NCBI GenBank assembly: GCA_030248225.1
Contig: JASANE010000453.1
Location: forward strand, 1-64,000
DNA length: 64,000 nucleotides
Source of the DNA: Trileptium ribeirensis
Taxonomy: Eukaryota > Nematoda > Enoplea > Enoplida > Thoracostomopsidae
Direction of reading: 5' to 3'
Each line of letters opens with the position of its first letter. Within the stretch, counting starts at the first letter, position 1. The notes below the pieces were generated by a model. That model was not told where the DNA came from and made no database searches. It saw only the letters and a program-made list of their open reading frames with translations. Below are positions 46,521-58,488 of this stretch, piece by piece. The position numbers and the translations under genes were made by a program.

Positions 46521-46727
46521 ACTTATTCTACAAAATGACCTCTGTTTCACAAACATCTACACCGGTTGTCGAGTTATAACACGTAACGTGATTTTTCGAT
46601 CTCTTCAGCACCGACCCGAGCTCTTTCGGCCCGCTTTTTCGGGAGGAAGATGATAGAATCGGTATTCGCGCCTAACGAAACAGCATAGAGATTTTCATTT
46701 AACTGTTGTTGTATTTGATATTTTTAG

Positions 46728-46893
46728 ACACTTACTATTGTACAAATGTGATAATCGCGAGGTGGCAATGCTTAAATGGAACGGGCCGTTTAAGAAGGTG
46801 ACACCTGACTCGGACACGTTTATTGCGTTAGGTCATATCCAGGTTTGTGAAATGGGGCCTGTAGTAATTGGTGGTCGTACAAGCATTGGCATG
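46728..46893 (+). CDS. MAP3K4: MAP3K4 exon 16
   Basis: The first base completes Gly; 55 codons follow. HLLLYKCDNREVAMLKWNGP aligns with the human AYLLLTKHGDRARDSEDSWG region. TPDSDTFIALGHIQVCEMGP and VVIGGRTSIGM align with VETVDTLRSMQVDNLLLVVM and QSAHLTIQRK. In the family this lies in the part between the N-terminal half and the kinase domain, implicated in dimerisation in human. The acceptor is ATTTTTAG. The donor is GTATGC, phase 0; an upstream GTTTGT at 46846 was rejected because the homology continues past it. Confidence 0.88.
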
Positions 46894-47159
46894 GTATGCT
46901 ATTTTGTTTTGACTGTGGCTTTATTTTTGTTCTATGCTAACACTAGTAAATTTTAGTTTAGATTGTCTGTTCTAGATCTAGTAAAGGAATATGGTTTAAA
47001 AAGTTTATCACCCTGTATAGCCAGCGCTTGCGGGCTTCTCGATAAATTATGGCAAGTTTTCGGTCACCAAGTTTATGTTGTGCTTATGATTGTTTTTGTG
47101 CCCATTTCACCGTTAAAAGGAACCTCATACAACAAAACCCTCCAGAAATGGCTGCTGTT

Positions 47160-47216
47160 AACCTCGAACGTTTACTCGCTGCTCCCACGCTCGAAATGTG
47201 ACAGTCATTTCTGGCT
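47160..47216. mobile_element. Mariner-like MITE family A, short remnant
   Basis: CTCGAACGTTTACTCG and GCTCGAAATGTGACAGTCAT then TTCTGG match the right arm of the family. Immediately left of the 47238 element. Confidence 0.45.
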
Positions 47217-47237
47217 CTTAGTGTGCGTAATACCATT

Positions 47238-48956
47238 ATGGGTCATTTCACGCTGCGATGTCCTTTTGGTCGGGTGGGGGGTGTGGTAAAGTGGATATTT
47301 TGGGGTCTGTAGCACAGAAACGGGCAGGGAACTAGGAAAAATGTTATTTAGGCCAGGAAACCTCATTTGTTAGCTATGTTAAACAACAAAAATTTATTGG
47401 CCTCATCTCCGCTATAAGGGGCTGGACATCCACATAGGTCCCAGATTAACAAAAACCGTAGTGACTAATTTTACGACCTGTTTTTTCCGGGTAATGGTGT
47501 GGCCGATGGTAGAAATTATGGCCTTAATTCTGTCTACACTACGTTTTTAGTTGCACAATAATTTCAAATCTACACCAATCCTGGAGAGTGGGAGCCGCTG
47601 ACATGGAATGAACCCTATTTTTACACCTCCCCCGACCAAATTCTTTTTTGGTCATTACTCGTTACTTATGCACGGTACATAAACGTTATTCATAGATCAT
47701 ACCTATCCCCTGGGTACCTTTTGAAAAAATATTAACCCAGGGGCGTCTTGTTACGTACTCTGGCGCCAGGGTTAAAAGGCCGATTTTAGCACATTCGATT
47801 ACCTCCCCCCCCGACCATTTCTAGTATATGGTATGGTGCAGTGAGTACAACTCAATTTGTTTGTTATGGTTCATTCCCATGAGGAAGAAAATGGAATGAA
47901 ACGCTCTGAGCTCTATCTCACAGCCGACCTGTTGATCTCAGGCTTTTACCCCCCGACCACCACCAAACATTTCGAAAAATCGGCCATGAGACGGTATTTC
48001 GATTAAATTTCGCGCGTTTAGTTCACATTCTGGCATATTACATTGTGACACTGAATTTGGACCACATATGACACAAAATTATTTTTTTCAAATTTTGAAT
48101 TTTACCCCCCCTCTCCCGACCACGATACCAGGCATGTACACTGGCGATTGATATGCATGTACCATATTATTTCTGGATGAAATAATGTAGAGTGGATGGT
48201 TCGAAAAAGACAGTTGAGTGTTGCTTCTAGAATTTTTGAGTGATTTTAAACGTAAATAAAAAATTTACTGCCCCCCGCCAAATTTATCCCCACCCACGAC
48301 CACATTATTTTTGTATGATATATGTAGACTGGATGATGTGAAAAAGACAGTAGAGTGTTGCTTCTAGCATTTTTGAGTGGTTTTGAACGTAAACAAAAAA
48401 TTTACCCCGACCAAATTAACCCCCCCCCCCCGACTACCAGTTACTTCTGACATTCTAACATGTCTGGCAAAGGGAATATTGTAAATTTTTTTGCATAACA
48501 CTTCCCCCAAGCTAAACTATCGATACAAAAAACTACCGTTTATGGCCGCTTCGTTTCCATTTAGTAACAGCTATAAATCGGCACCCCCGTATTATAGAAG
48601 TGATAAGTTCGACCCATGAATAGGCATAATAAGCTTTATTTTTGACATACGGAGCTCGGCCAAGCCTCATTTTGACCGCGCGGATAGGCTGCTCGAGATA
48701 TATGATCACAACATGGAGGCTAGATTCAGACTGAGGCATTCCGGAGGCTATTTTACGTCTGATAGGCTGGCCATTAGGGGGTGGTAATTGGGAAGCTGTA
48801 GCATCTGAACGGTTAAAAAATTTACTACAACGACCTCAAATTCGAAATCCTTGACGCTTTTTGGTCATAGGTAGTAAAAATGAAGATAATCAAAGCCAGA
48901 AAAATTATTAGTCATTTTTTCTGGGACAAAAGGACATCGTAGCGTGAAATGACCCT
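47238..48956. mobile_element. 1.7-kb TIR element with C-rich arrays, copy 2
   Basis: Same family and orientation as 9366-10987. The ends are GGGTCATTTCACGCTGCGAT and ATCGTAGCGTGAAATGACCC. Interior blocks match in order (GGAAAAATGTTATTT, ATTCTTTTTTGGTCATTACT, GTTGATCTCAGGCTTTTACC, TTTGCATAACACTTCCCCCA, GACATACGGAGCTCGG). C-rich motifs ending CCCGACCA sit at the same places. This copy has an extra tandem duplication of about 125 bases at 48176-48420 (GAAAAAGACAGTTGAGTGTT / GAAAAAGACAGTAGAGTGTT). No convincing target duplication; no coding capacity. Confidence 0.8.
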
Positions 48957-49342
48957 TCTTTTTATAACATATTCCTGACATTTGTACCTATTCCAATGCA
49001 AAAAATATGTTACGATGGTTACATAGTTAGAAGCATGAATTATAAACATTGTAGGAAATATTAACTAACAGCGCCCAATGTTAAACCGATGGTTTTCCTC
49101 TTTCTGCTACTAGTTTTATTTTAGTGTTTTGTGTTTAGCGTCCAGTTGTTAAGTTAGGGACGTGTCGCCGTATCACGGGATCGCATACCCCATATTTATA
49201 GAACCATGAGGCGTATTGCCAATGTCGCAATATTTACAGTACGTGGCAAGACCACAGCGGCTGTAAACATTTTATGTAAAACTTTGTGTAAATGACATCT
49301 TTGGACCGATGTTATAAAATCTAATTTTGCACGTTTTTTACT

Positions 49343-50012
49343 CTTTATTCTTCTATCGGGCTGTTGTTGGTATAGCTTTTCAGCTTACGGAATATTTCGT
49401 CTAAGACTTGTTCAGAATGGTTATTGCTGCTACGTAGCAAGTATGTAGCTGTAAGCAGTAACATGTAATTGTAAACAAAGATTTGCTTGATTTCGACTAT
49501 ATTGGATTTGCTTGGCATTCTTATTGGATGCTTTAAAACACCATGATTTAGATAAAACCTCAAGCACTGTATTATGGTATCAGACACAGTTTCCTGATTG
49601 CTCCGTTCGCTGAAAATTTTCCCAGAGATGGCATTGTGGCGACACACATGAATATATGTGAAAATAATGTGCTCACTTTCCGAAAGGAAATAGATATCAT
49701 GATAGATTCTGATTCAATAGCTGCGTCTTATATTGTAACAATTCCACGTGAATATCCGCGCACGTCTGATGCAATGCCATCTTTATTTTGCGTGCTTTCT
49801 TGTATAGAAACTTGTACGTTTTGCTTAGTAAACCACTTGCTTTATTAGTGTAACCATGCATGCTACGCGAATACCATTTTGGTGGACCCGATTGTTTTAC
49901 ATCATTGATAGTTAATTTTCGTTTGCTCTCTTTGTTTCCATTACCTGTTGTTTTGCTTGGACTTGACTGATTCCTTCGTTTAAGTCTGATGGCATTTGTT
50001 GCTATTGGACTC
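49343..50012 (-). pseudogene. Unrecognised coding-like fragment
   Basis: On the minus strand, 50012 to about 49706 is open for about 100 codons (SPIATNAIRLKRRNQSSPSK ... WYSRSMHGYTNKASGLLSKT ... LLQYKTQLLNQNLS, stop). A second frame from about 49700 to 49345 is open for about 115 codons (ISGKIFSERSNQETVSDTII ... EQVLDEIFRKLKSYTNNSP), ending at a TAA that is itself part of AATAAA. Composition (basic N-terminal part, helical C-terminal part, few low-complexity runs) looks like protein. The two pieces are in different frames, so it would be one broken gene, a retrocopy or part of a transposon. I do not recognise the family. It abuts the gypsy remnant on the other strand. Confidence 0.35.
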
Positions 50013-50189
50013 TACTGACGCACCGTGTGATCCGACCACACTCCATCGAATCAATTGGACAATCACGTACCTGTGCTTTCATGGCACGTTATCGTTCAAT
50101 CGCTCCGCTTGTTCGACGGCACAACCCTCAGACTCGAGGCGTAGGCATCCGCTGATCAATCCATCCATTTCAATGGTACAGCTACGGCG

Positions 50190-51884
50190 TTCCACAACCC
50201 GTCAAGAGAACGGCAAAACTCAACTTTGACCCACAGTCCAGCAATCTGCACAAAAAGTCAATCGATCTTTCAACCGGAACAATGCAAAGGTACAAGGGTC
50301 AAAATCTGACGGCGCAAGCAATAAAACGGCGGCTGCTGCAACGGTCAAACTTCCACCCTTCTGGCCGTACGATCCTGAGCTTTGGTTCGCTCGAGTCGAA
50401 GCTCAGTTCGCCACGCGCGGAATCGCTACCCAGCTGTCGAAATTCTACTACGTTGTTGGATACCTCGTTTCGTAGGGTGCCACACAAATTCTGGACCTTA
50501 TGAGGAGCCCACCGAAGGGCAACCCATGCGAGGTGCTCCGCGAACAACTCATCAAGCGCCTTTCCACATCCGAGCAACGTATGCTACAGCTACTACTAAA
50601 CGCTGAAGAACTGGGCGATCGCAAGCCAAGTCATCTACGACATATGCGTCAGCTGCTCGGGTCAAACACAAATACCCTCGATGACTCAATCTTCCGACAG
50701 CTTGGCCTTCAACACCTGTCAATGCACGTTCAGGTGGTGGTCGCAGATTCCGAAAACCAATCCCTCGGCTGTGGCAAGAATGGCGAGCAAGGTTGTGGAT
50801 GTCGCGAGCCCTCCCCCGATGGTGTCCTCAATCAGTGGTAACGGTGCGATGGCAACATTGGTCAAGCCTTCCGCGACAAGATTCAAGACTGATGAAAGAT
50901 GGTGGTTTCTCTCACGCTTAATCAGCGCAATCGACGAACCCGCCGGTCTCACTCTAGCGATTTCCGATGGCGCCGAAATCGTAGTTGTTCCACAACCCAC
51001 AGCACTCGCCAACCGGCCACGATGGCGATTGCTGGTACCATGGGAAATTCGGGTCGGCTGCAACGAAGTGTCGCAGTCTATGCACTATGACAGGAAATTA
51101 GCCACGACGAATGTTATCGCCGGCGCAACTCACGACATCGGTTCCTCATCGATACCGGCGCTCAGGTTAGTGTCCGTAATTCCTTGCCGACCGATCGACC
51201 CCGCAACCAAAGCTTACCAACACACTACAATCAAAACCTTCGGGCAACGATCTCTCGCGCTCAACTTCTGAATCAGACGTACAATCTGATGGGTTTTCAT
51301 CATTACGATGTCAATTATTCGATCATCGGTGCCGCCCTTCTGGCAAATTCAGAACTCGCTCCTGATGTCCGCCATTTCCGATTGTGTGATGGTGTCACTT
51401 GTGAATCTGTCCGCTCTATCAATTCAAACTTTCACTCCCTTCAAATTTCGATCCTGGCCCCAGCTATTAAACTGCAGTACAAGGTTCTACTCGAATGAAT
51501 CCCGCGAGTCACCGGCGCAACCCCTTTCGTTTCACGATCATGACACAACGTCACATCGAAACGCCAGGCCTTCCCGTCCACAGTCGACCAAGGCGCCTCT
51601 CTCCGCGTAAGCTCAGAGCTGCCAAGTACAAGTTTGAACACATGATGGACCTTGGTATCAGCCGACCCTTTTCGAGCACCTTCTACTCACCTAATCACAT
51701 GGTCCGAAAAAGAGTGACGATTTCCTACCACGTGGTTATTACAGGGCACTCAACAACTCATCAGTGCCAGATCGATACCCGGTCCCCTACATCCATGATT
51801 TCACAGCGCATCAGCGGTCAAAATGATTTTCTCAAAGGTCGTTCTGGTTTGGGCGCATCGATAGATGCTGATTCAATGTTTTGA
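50190..51884 (+). mobile_element. Ty3/gypsy LTR retrotransposon remnant: gag, protease, start of RT
   Basis: The order is gag capsid-like, gag C-terminus, Cys/His motif, protease, RT N-terminus. [19 protein letters not shown] (50350 on) is the conserved opening of gag in many invertebrate gypsy elements. CWYHGKFGSAATKC (51030 on) is the Cys/His-type motif after gag. FLIDTGAQV (51142) is the retropepsin active site. SIIGAALLANSELAPDVRHF is the end of the protease domain, and HIETPGLPVHSRPRRLSP (51552 on) opens RT. Stops and frame changes occur in every part, and the RT catalytic core is missing. No LTRs were identified. It lies within MAP3K4 intron 16, same strand. Confidence 0.85.
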
Positions 51885-52544
51885 TGGTAAACGCTGAAAT
51901 TGTTAATAAATGTCGGAAAAAGTGCAAAAGCTTTTTATTTAAAAGCAAATTTTCAGCCAATTTTTTACTTAAATTAATCGAATTAAATTCTTAGCTTCAG
52001 AAACGGATGTTGTAAAAAATTATCAAGTTTTATCTCAGCTAAAATGGGTGTGCTGCTTTTCTAAGGGGACGAGTGTGGGTGGGGGAGCAACAAATTTTGC
52101 ACGGGAGGCCCAAAATTTTTCTATGGGGGCACCAACCGGAGGCATTCGTTTTGCCTTAGCACGCCGGTCACACTACAAAGTTTTCTCAAAAATTATTAAT
52201 ATTATCAAATTTAGAGTGTCGTGAGCTGTCCAATCTAATTTAGGCTTAGGCTTATTATATTGTTTGTTTTCTCTTTAATTAGATATAATTTTTATTAAAA
52301 CCCGGTGCTCATCGAATTATTGTTATTCTCGAAACTATTTTCACGCAAAGCGTTTTGTCTATAACGGAGTATTGTGGTTAGATATCGTAGAGGCACAGTT
52401 CCTGCCAGACATTGCTGACAGGGTTCGAATGGACAGATTTCGAGCCAAACCAAATCTTGGGCACGTTTGTAACAGCTTCGAGCAACATTTACTTTTATCA
52501 CACTAGCTGTTTTTGTTTTTTGCAATTTTTTCATTTAAACGTTA

Positions 52545-52986
52545 GATTACATTTAACAGATACGATCGAACACTGGATTGAACAGATGGACGCCTTTACC
52601 GGGAACTTCGAACGCACCAAAATGTAGTTGTTATAAACCAACCAAAACTGTAAACGAGTCTCGCGCGAACATAGAACATTTATCAAACGAATATCGACCA
52701 GGTCTTAAACGAACAGCGGTTATTTCTGGCGTAGGAAATGCAGGGAATTTAGCGCTGTCCTATTTGATTACATTTAACAGATACGATCGAACACTGGATT
52801 GAACAGATAAACACCTTCACCGGGAACTTCGAACGCACCAAAATATAGTTGTTATAAACCAACCAAAACTGTAAACGAGTCTCGCGCGAACATAGAACAT
52901 TTATCAAACGAATATTGACCAGGTCTTAAACGAACAGCGGTTATTTCTGGCGTAGGAAATGCAGGGAACTTAGCGCTGTCTTATTT
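52545..52986. repeat. Tandem duplication, two units of 221 bp
   Basis: Units 52545-52765 and 52766-52986 differ at only a few positions. Each starts GATTACATTTAACAGATACG and ends GCGCTGTCYTATTT. The interior (CGAACATAGAACATTTATCA, CAGCGGTTATTTCTGGCGTA) resembles the MITE family A arm. The high identity implies a recent duplication. Confidence 0.9.
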
Positions 52987-53653
52987 GGGGGCTGGGGGTT
53001 CACAATTTTGTCAATTTTGGTCGTATGCGACTCCGGTCTTCGCCATTCGACTTCTCGTGATCCCTATGTTTATTCCTGGCCCAAAATCTTAATTTCAAAA
53101 TTTTTTTCGCATTTAAAAAAAATTTTTTTATGGTCTTGGCTCATGACCGAAAAAAAATCGATTTTTTTCTTGCTTGTAACTTGTCGGAATGGATGTAAAA
53201 TAATGTATACAGTTTATATTTACCATTTTTGCCACAATCCGATCCTAAAACCGGTTTAAAATTCCTAAAACTTTTTAAATATACCATCATTTTGTAGTAA
53301 TAGCGTGTATTGTATAGAGCGCTAGTATATTTTCAACTGGGATGAATGTAATAATTGTCATTTTACATTGATTCTCAAAAGTCTGATCTAAGCTATACTA
53401 TTTTCGTTATGTCACTAAAAATGGTTTTGTTTCAAATTTATAAAGGCAAAAGTATTACAGGTTTTCGGTAAACATACTTATAAAAAGAAACGTTCTAGGC
53501 GAAAGGTTAACAAATTTTCATCTTAAGTGGCAGAAATGCCAAATTTGTTTGCTAGCGCTTCTTAATCGAGGTATTCTCGGTGAAATTCAATGATTAGATT
53601 CATTTGTTTTAAATCAAATCTACGAGGAATGTATTTTTTGTGATTATAAGAAC

Positions 53654-54215
53654 GTAGTGTAACGCAGTGGAGACTGTGTGTTGTATGGGTGAAAGCTTTT
53701 AAATTCCATTTCTGCGTGTGTGATCGGCCATAACTCGGGAACGACTTAACCGATTTTCATGATCTTGGACTCATTTGAACCGGCGTAGTCGATTTACCGT
53801 GCAAGTCCGAGCGTTTTTCTATTTGGTATCTGGTTCCAGGGTCAAAAGGGGGGATATTACCCCATTTTAGTACCCTTCACGGAAATAAGGTTATTTTTAT
53901 CTTAACTTTCGATTTTTTTCTCTCGTTGGTTTCATTTCATAATGATAAATGCCGATGCCTCTTTTTTGTTTTTCTGCTAGGGCCCCGGTTCTGGAGTTAT
54001 GAGGTTTGTGGTATGGAACCCACGTGGTTCCTCGACCCAAAATTAGAAAATTTGTTCTAATGTCTTGGGCGCCTCATAAGTTTTACTTTTGGCATGGGAA
54101 ACACATATTTTTGGAGTTTTTTGATTTTGCTCTTCGACCCATGGCTCCAATGGGTATGGGGATATGGCGCCTCCATGGTTCATCGACCCAAAATTCCTAA
54201 TTTTATTGAAAACTC
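53654..54215 (+). repeat. Dispersed repeat B, second long copy
   Basis: Matches 33441-34115: GTGGAGACTGTGTGTTG, GGCCATAACTCGGGAACGAC, CCGGTTCTGGAGTTATG, then the doubled GGTTCMTCGACCCAAAATT module (54027 and 54177). Overlapping frames here are by-products. Confidence 0.7.
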
Positions 54216-55194
54216 GAGCATATTTCGAAGACAATTTGCAATTTATCACATGCACGTGGAACCATCAATGCCCGCTGCTCCTCATGTATTTCCTTTCAAA
54301 AATTGAAAATAGTACAGAAGTCCACGGTACGGTTGTTATACAACTAATGGGCTGTCTCATCCAAGAAATATGTTTGTCCAAAGTACTACCAGTTATTGTA
54401 AGGTGGATGCTTGCATTAAAACAAGCTATTTCACGTAAATCTTCGCGGGAAAGACTCACGTCTTGATTTCCACAGCCATATAAAAATCGTCAGGAAAGTG
54501 GGTCATTTAAAGTGTGCATAGGCTTTGTCTGGGCTTAGACGGTGCACCAGGAAGCAGGCGAATGCTTGTTGATATAAATTGTTTTATGCCCCAATGTCGT
54601 TGCTGATCTACCAGATGAATCTATTGTCTGATAGCGAGGATCGAACCCCGGACCATGTAAGTCTATTCGCCGCAACACAATACTGTGCCGTCTCTGGTCT
54701 TTTTGCCCTCGTAGGAACCAAAGCCGATATAGTTTGTGTCGTCATCTGTTATTTTTTGTGATGTAGCAGTTTGAGTTGTAGAACTATTTCACTTCTTTGT
54801 TGTTTTTATTTTTCTCGCTGTTTCGTGGTTTCGATTTACTTTTTTCTTATAGCATGTATGTAGGTCTCCTAGGCTACCGCTAATTTGAATTATTTTTGAA
54901 ATATATTTATTTTTTCTTTTGGCATGAAATGCTTCTATAATGTAATATTATTAATAATAATTGTCATGAGGTTTCTGCTTAAACAATATTTCTGTAGCGT
55001 TCCGGTTTTCAACGAATGCTATAAAACCGTTACCACGATTTTCTAACCATCGCACAGTTGTTAATTTTTGATTTAGGCGCTTTATTTAGGTTTAGTAACT
55101 TAACATTACATGTAATGCTGTAGAGTTGTCTTGAAAAACTCCTAAACTAAATTTCTTAATTTCTTTCGATCTCGTATCTGACGAATATCTCTCA
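54216..55194. other. Intron 16 stretch, nothing recognised
   Basis: A GGATCGAACCCC patch near 54640 recalls a tRNA T-loop on the minus strand but has no arms that pair. No gene or repeat family noticed. Confidence 0.4.
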
Positions 55195-55256
55195 ATGATC
55201 TATATCTATGATGACTAATATCTCCATGATCTATATCTATGATGACTAATATTTCT
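55195..55256. repeat. 31-bp tandem repeat, two units
   Basis: ATGATCTATATCTATGATGA then CTAATATCTCC occurs twice back to back, at 55195-55225 and 55226-55256. Confidence 0.85.
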
Positions 55257-55419
55257 CAGCAGACATCTCTAAATGTACCACAGAACCATATTGGTCTGTC
55301 TTGATCTGAATAATGAATGGATGCTGGATTTAGAAATTCAGTTTGGTTATGACTGTTAAACCTTCGTACATAATATGACAAATCCACAGTTTTGTCTTTT
55401 TATGGTATCGAACAAAAGA

Positions 55420-55530
55420 ATTGTCGAAATTCGTCCGGTCAAAAATGCGTTATGAATGACAGCCACAGACATAAAATGAAATTTTCACGATTTTTCCACC
55501 TAGCACCCTCAGTGGAAATTCGGTTTCAAC
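55420..55530 (-). repeat. TIR element family H, fragment
   Basis: On the minus strand it reads CCACTGAGGGTGCTAGGTGG, AAAAATCGTGAAAATTTC, and CGAATTTCGACAATTCTTTT then GTTCGAT, the left part of family H. It provides the empty site for the MITE at 59161. Confidence 0.65.
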
Positions 55531-55769
55531 AAAATCAAGTTATTTGACGTAAGAAGGTAGAAACTTGTTTCAGTTATTGAAACTCGGTTCAATCGAGTTG
55601 CCTTTCTACGAAACGTCGGCCTGGAATGAAGAGAATTGTCTCCCATAATTCAGAACGATAAGACCATAGGCAATCATCTAATGTGCAATATTTGGAGTGA
55701 GGTATGAAAATAGGAATTCTTCCCATTTATGGTCGACGAGGTAACAAATTGTGCCCACAAAGAACAGTT

Positions 55770-56768
55770 AAAATTAACATTCGATGGCTTAATTATCAGC
55801 ATTCATTTCAAGAAGTATTTATGGAATTAATCGAAGTTGAAGAAACCAGCGCTGACTGCTGTAATTAATGGTGAATTCATTGGAAGGATTCAGCTATCAT
55901 CAAAGTACCGCGGACAAGCCTATGAAAGTGCAGCTAACATGTCAGGCAAGGTGAAACTATAGCCACAGGAATCATTCAAGAGCATCCTAGTGGCGTCGTG
56001 GTCACTCGCGTTCTGCATGAATCTCTTATGCATCGGCAAAAACGCGGTAATTAGGAATGCACTGAAGAACTACTATGCTTCTTTTTGCGCTATTCGACAA
56101 AGACAGCTGCGAAACTAACGAGTATGGTTGAAAATGTGGCACCAGATGCGCAATCGTTTCGACATCTTTGTCCAATGCAGTGGATGTGCAGAATGTCATT
56201 ACAACAAAATGTACTTCGAAATTATTACGGTGCCATAACCGAAACGCTCAAAAAAATAAGCTATAGCGGAAGCCACGACTGTTCAAAAAGGCTTCTGGGT
56301 CATGACCTTGATAAAGCATTTCAACACATTTTTTGGCTTACATTTTGCGGAAAAGGTATTTGGACGGCACAACGATTGAGCAGCTTTCTTCAGTAGAAGG
56401 AGGCCAATTCGAAATCTGCTGTGAACGATGTTCAAAATTTGAATTTGACATTTAATGTCGTCAAACAAATCCGTCCAAGTGCATAGCGATGAAGTATTTC
56501 AACCGTTCTTGTAGATATTCCGACTACCGGTGCCAATGATGCAGACGGTCACATCGGGGAGCCACAACTTAAAAGAAAGAAGCAGACACCACGTCGCATA
56601 TCTGATCGTGTTGATATTACTACGACGAATCGCAGACCGCTTACGATCGCCCCTAGTGCTTTGAAGCAAGTTATTGTCACTCAGTTGTTGCAACGATTTG
56701 ACCCACCTGCGTTTCAGCACACGAAACAGCTAGAAGAATCGGTTGATTCTGCAACTAATAAAAAATAG
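55770..56768 (+). pseudogene. ZMYM1-like hAT transposase fossil
   Basis: Blocks typical of TTF-zinc-finger/ZMYM1-type hAT transposases occur in order, across several frames with stops. MELIEVEETSADCC (about 55829). YRGQAYESAANMSGK (55913 on; family reads CRGQ.YDGA.NMSG). SLAFCMNLLCIGKNAVIRNA (56000 on; HC.AH.LNL region, with the His replaced). FRHLCPMQWMCRM (56161 on; family LRPLCPTRW) followed by VLRNYYGAITETLKKIS. EPQLKRKKQTPRRISD (about 56560; family P.LPRKRR.P.R). The catalytic residues are largely changed. No terminal repeats were found, so its relation to the two hAT elements in the window is unknown. Confidence 0.75.
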
Positions 56769-57104
56769 ATGACCAATGAGCCAAGGTGTCTCAAACTGCT
56801 GCGATGTTGTGCTCTGTTCATAAAGATGAATTGGACAATGTAGGCTTTGACACTGTAATTGTGGAATTTTGCAGTCAGGGATAGCCGTTGCAAATATTAC
56901 AAACTATAAAATGTTACTTAGTCTCAAATTAGTATTTTTCAAAGGGGTAATTCGGAACCCTTGGACTCTCTGGGTGTGCTCATTGGGAAGCCCACATTTG
57001 AAAAGAGTTACCAAAGCTATATTGTAATTTAGTGCATTACATTCATACTAAACTACAGTATAGCGTACGTACTAGCAACTGGTTAAACCAGAGCGATAAA
57101 ATAC

Positions 57105-57190
57105 TAGCTTGTTTCATCGCCAAGGTGGTGAATTCTGAGCGATGAATATGTAATTTAGAGAGTCGTGCACATTATATTGAGCACCAACAT
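57105..57190. repeat. Dispersed repeat F, fragment
   Basis: TTTCATCGCCAAGGTGGTGA ... GAGCGATGAAT ... CATTATATTGAGC matches 45940-46015. Confidence 0.45.
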
Positions 57191-58079
57191 ACAACTAGCA
57201 TGGAAAAAATGCCCTTTACGGGCATGAAAAAAGAAACCCCTGGAAAATGTTAATGGAAAAAATAAAGCGTTATGTAATGTGTTCGTAATTTGCTATGTGA
57301 AACAGGAATGCCGATTAAAACACTTTTACACTAACAACACGATACAGAGTAATGCGTTACGGTGCAAGAATGTTCTATTGTTTTCAGTTTTGTACGATGT
57401 GCTATGGTGTCTTGGGCTTGGTGTACTGTGCTGTACAACGGTATTGCTATGGAAAAATAAGTTTTTGCGCACGAAAAAGCTTTGCATTCAAGATAGAAAA
57501 TTTTTTGAAACTGGCGGATAGATTACCCTTGCACATGTACCTCTATCTTTCACTTTATCACAAAACCAGTAAATTGTGTGTATGGTAATGTTTACAGAAA
57601 GCTGCGACAGGTAGTCTGACAGGGGTGGAGCGCTTGACTGACATTTCACTTTCTTAAAACTTCTATAATACATCCCCCAAGCACAACGCTTCGCAATCAA
57701 AACTAACTGTGATCTAATTTCGTTACTTCATGGATAAATGTTGTTTTATAGCAATAAAAACGTAGAGGGTTATAGACTACAGAAGCATATGATTTCTAGT
57801 TAGCCTGACCGAAGTTGGTGCAGACTCAAAACAGATCTTAATTCTATTTTTATATATTTTCGGGCTGCTACTTAAGAGCCGTATTTCTTTAATGAATTTA
57901 ATACTAATAATGCGGGTCCACTTTAGGTGTGTACACCTGGGTTAAGTCTATGTGAAGTCAGTTCACGATCATGAAAGCGCTGAATGCGAACAAATCACGA
58001 TTTTCCCTTATGTACGCGTACATGATTTGCGATGCAAGAACGCGTAGGCACTGTGCGCCGCCATTATTTTGCGATTTAT

Positions 58080-58488
58080 GTTAACCAAGCTTACAGCTAA
58101 ATACTTCTAAATAATCCATACTCTGTTACCGAGTTGGACCGGTTTAATTCTAACATACACCGCAGACTTCTGAATGGGTAAAATAGCTGCTACAAACATC
58201 GACTTGGCTTTGTTTTGATAACAAACTTCTGCAGGGTCAAGATGAAAAATTCCTACTGAAAATATATGTCCTACTTACGTTTCACAGGGCAATTTGCAGA
58301 GTTAATATTTTCTTTTGTTTGATTGTCTTGGAACTTGATCATTGTGTATATTACATGTTTGGACCACAGGTAAAGCAAAATTGTGGAAGTTTTTAAAGCG
58401 GAATTCGGATTCCGTATGGTTTTTGCTTTTGCCGAAACCGTTATCGGAACACGATTTTCGCCCGAGCCGGAATTCCGGATACTCCCTG
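58080..58488 (+). mobile_element. Truncated copy of the 42396-43546 hAT element
   Basis: It aligns with 43110-43546: CATACTCTGTTACCGAGTTG, GCAGACTTCTGAATGGG, CCTACTTACGTTTCACAGGG, GGAACACGATTTTCGCCCGA, ending CCGGATACTCCCTG. The left half and left end are missing, so no target duplication can be read. Confidence 0.75.

Noticed and set aside
54635..54660. GGATCGAACCCCGGACC as the T-arm of a tRNA gene on the minus strand.
   Set aside because: The stem does not pair properly, and no D-arm or acceptor stem is found at the right distance.
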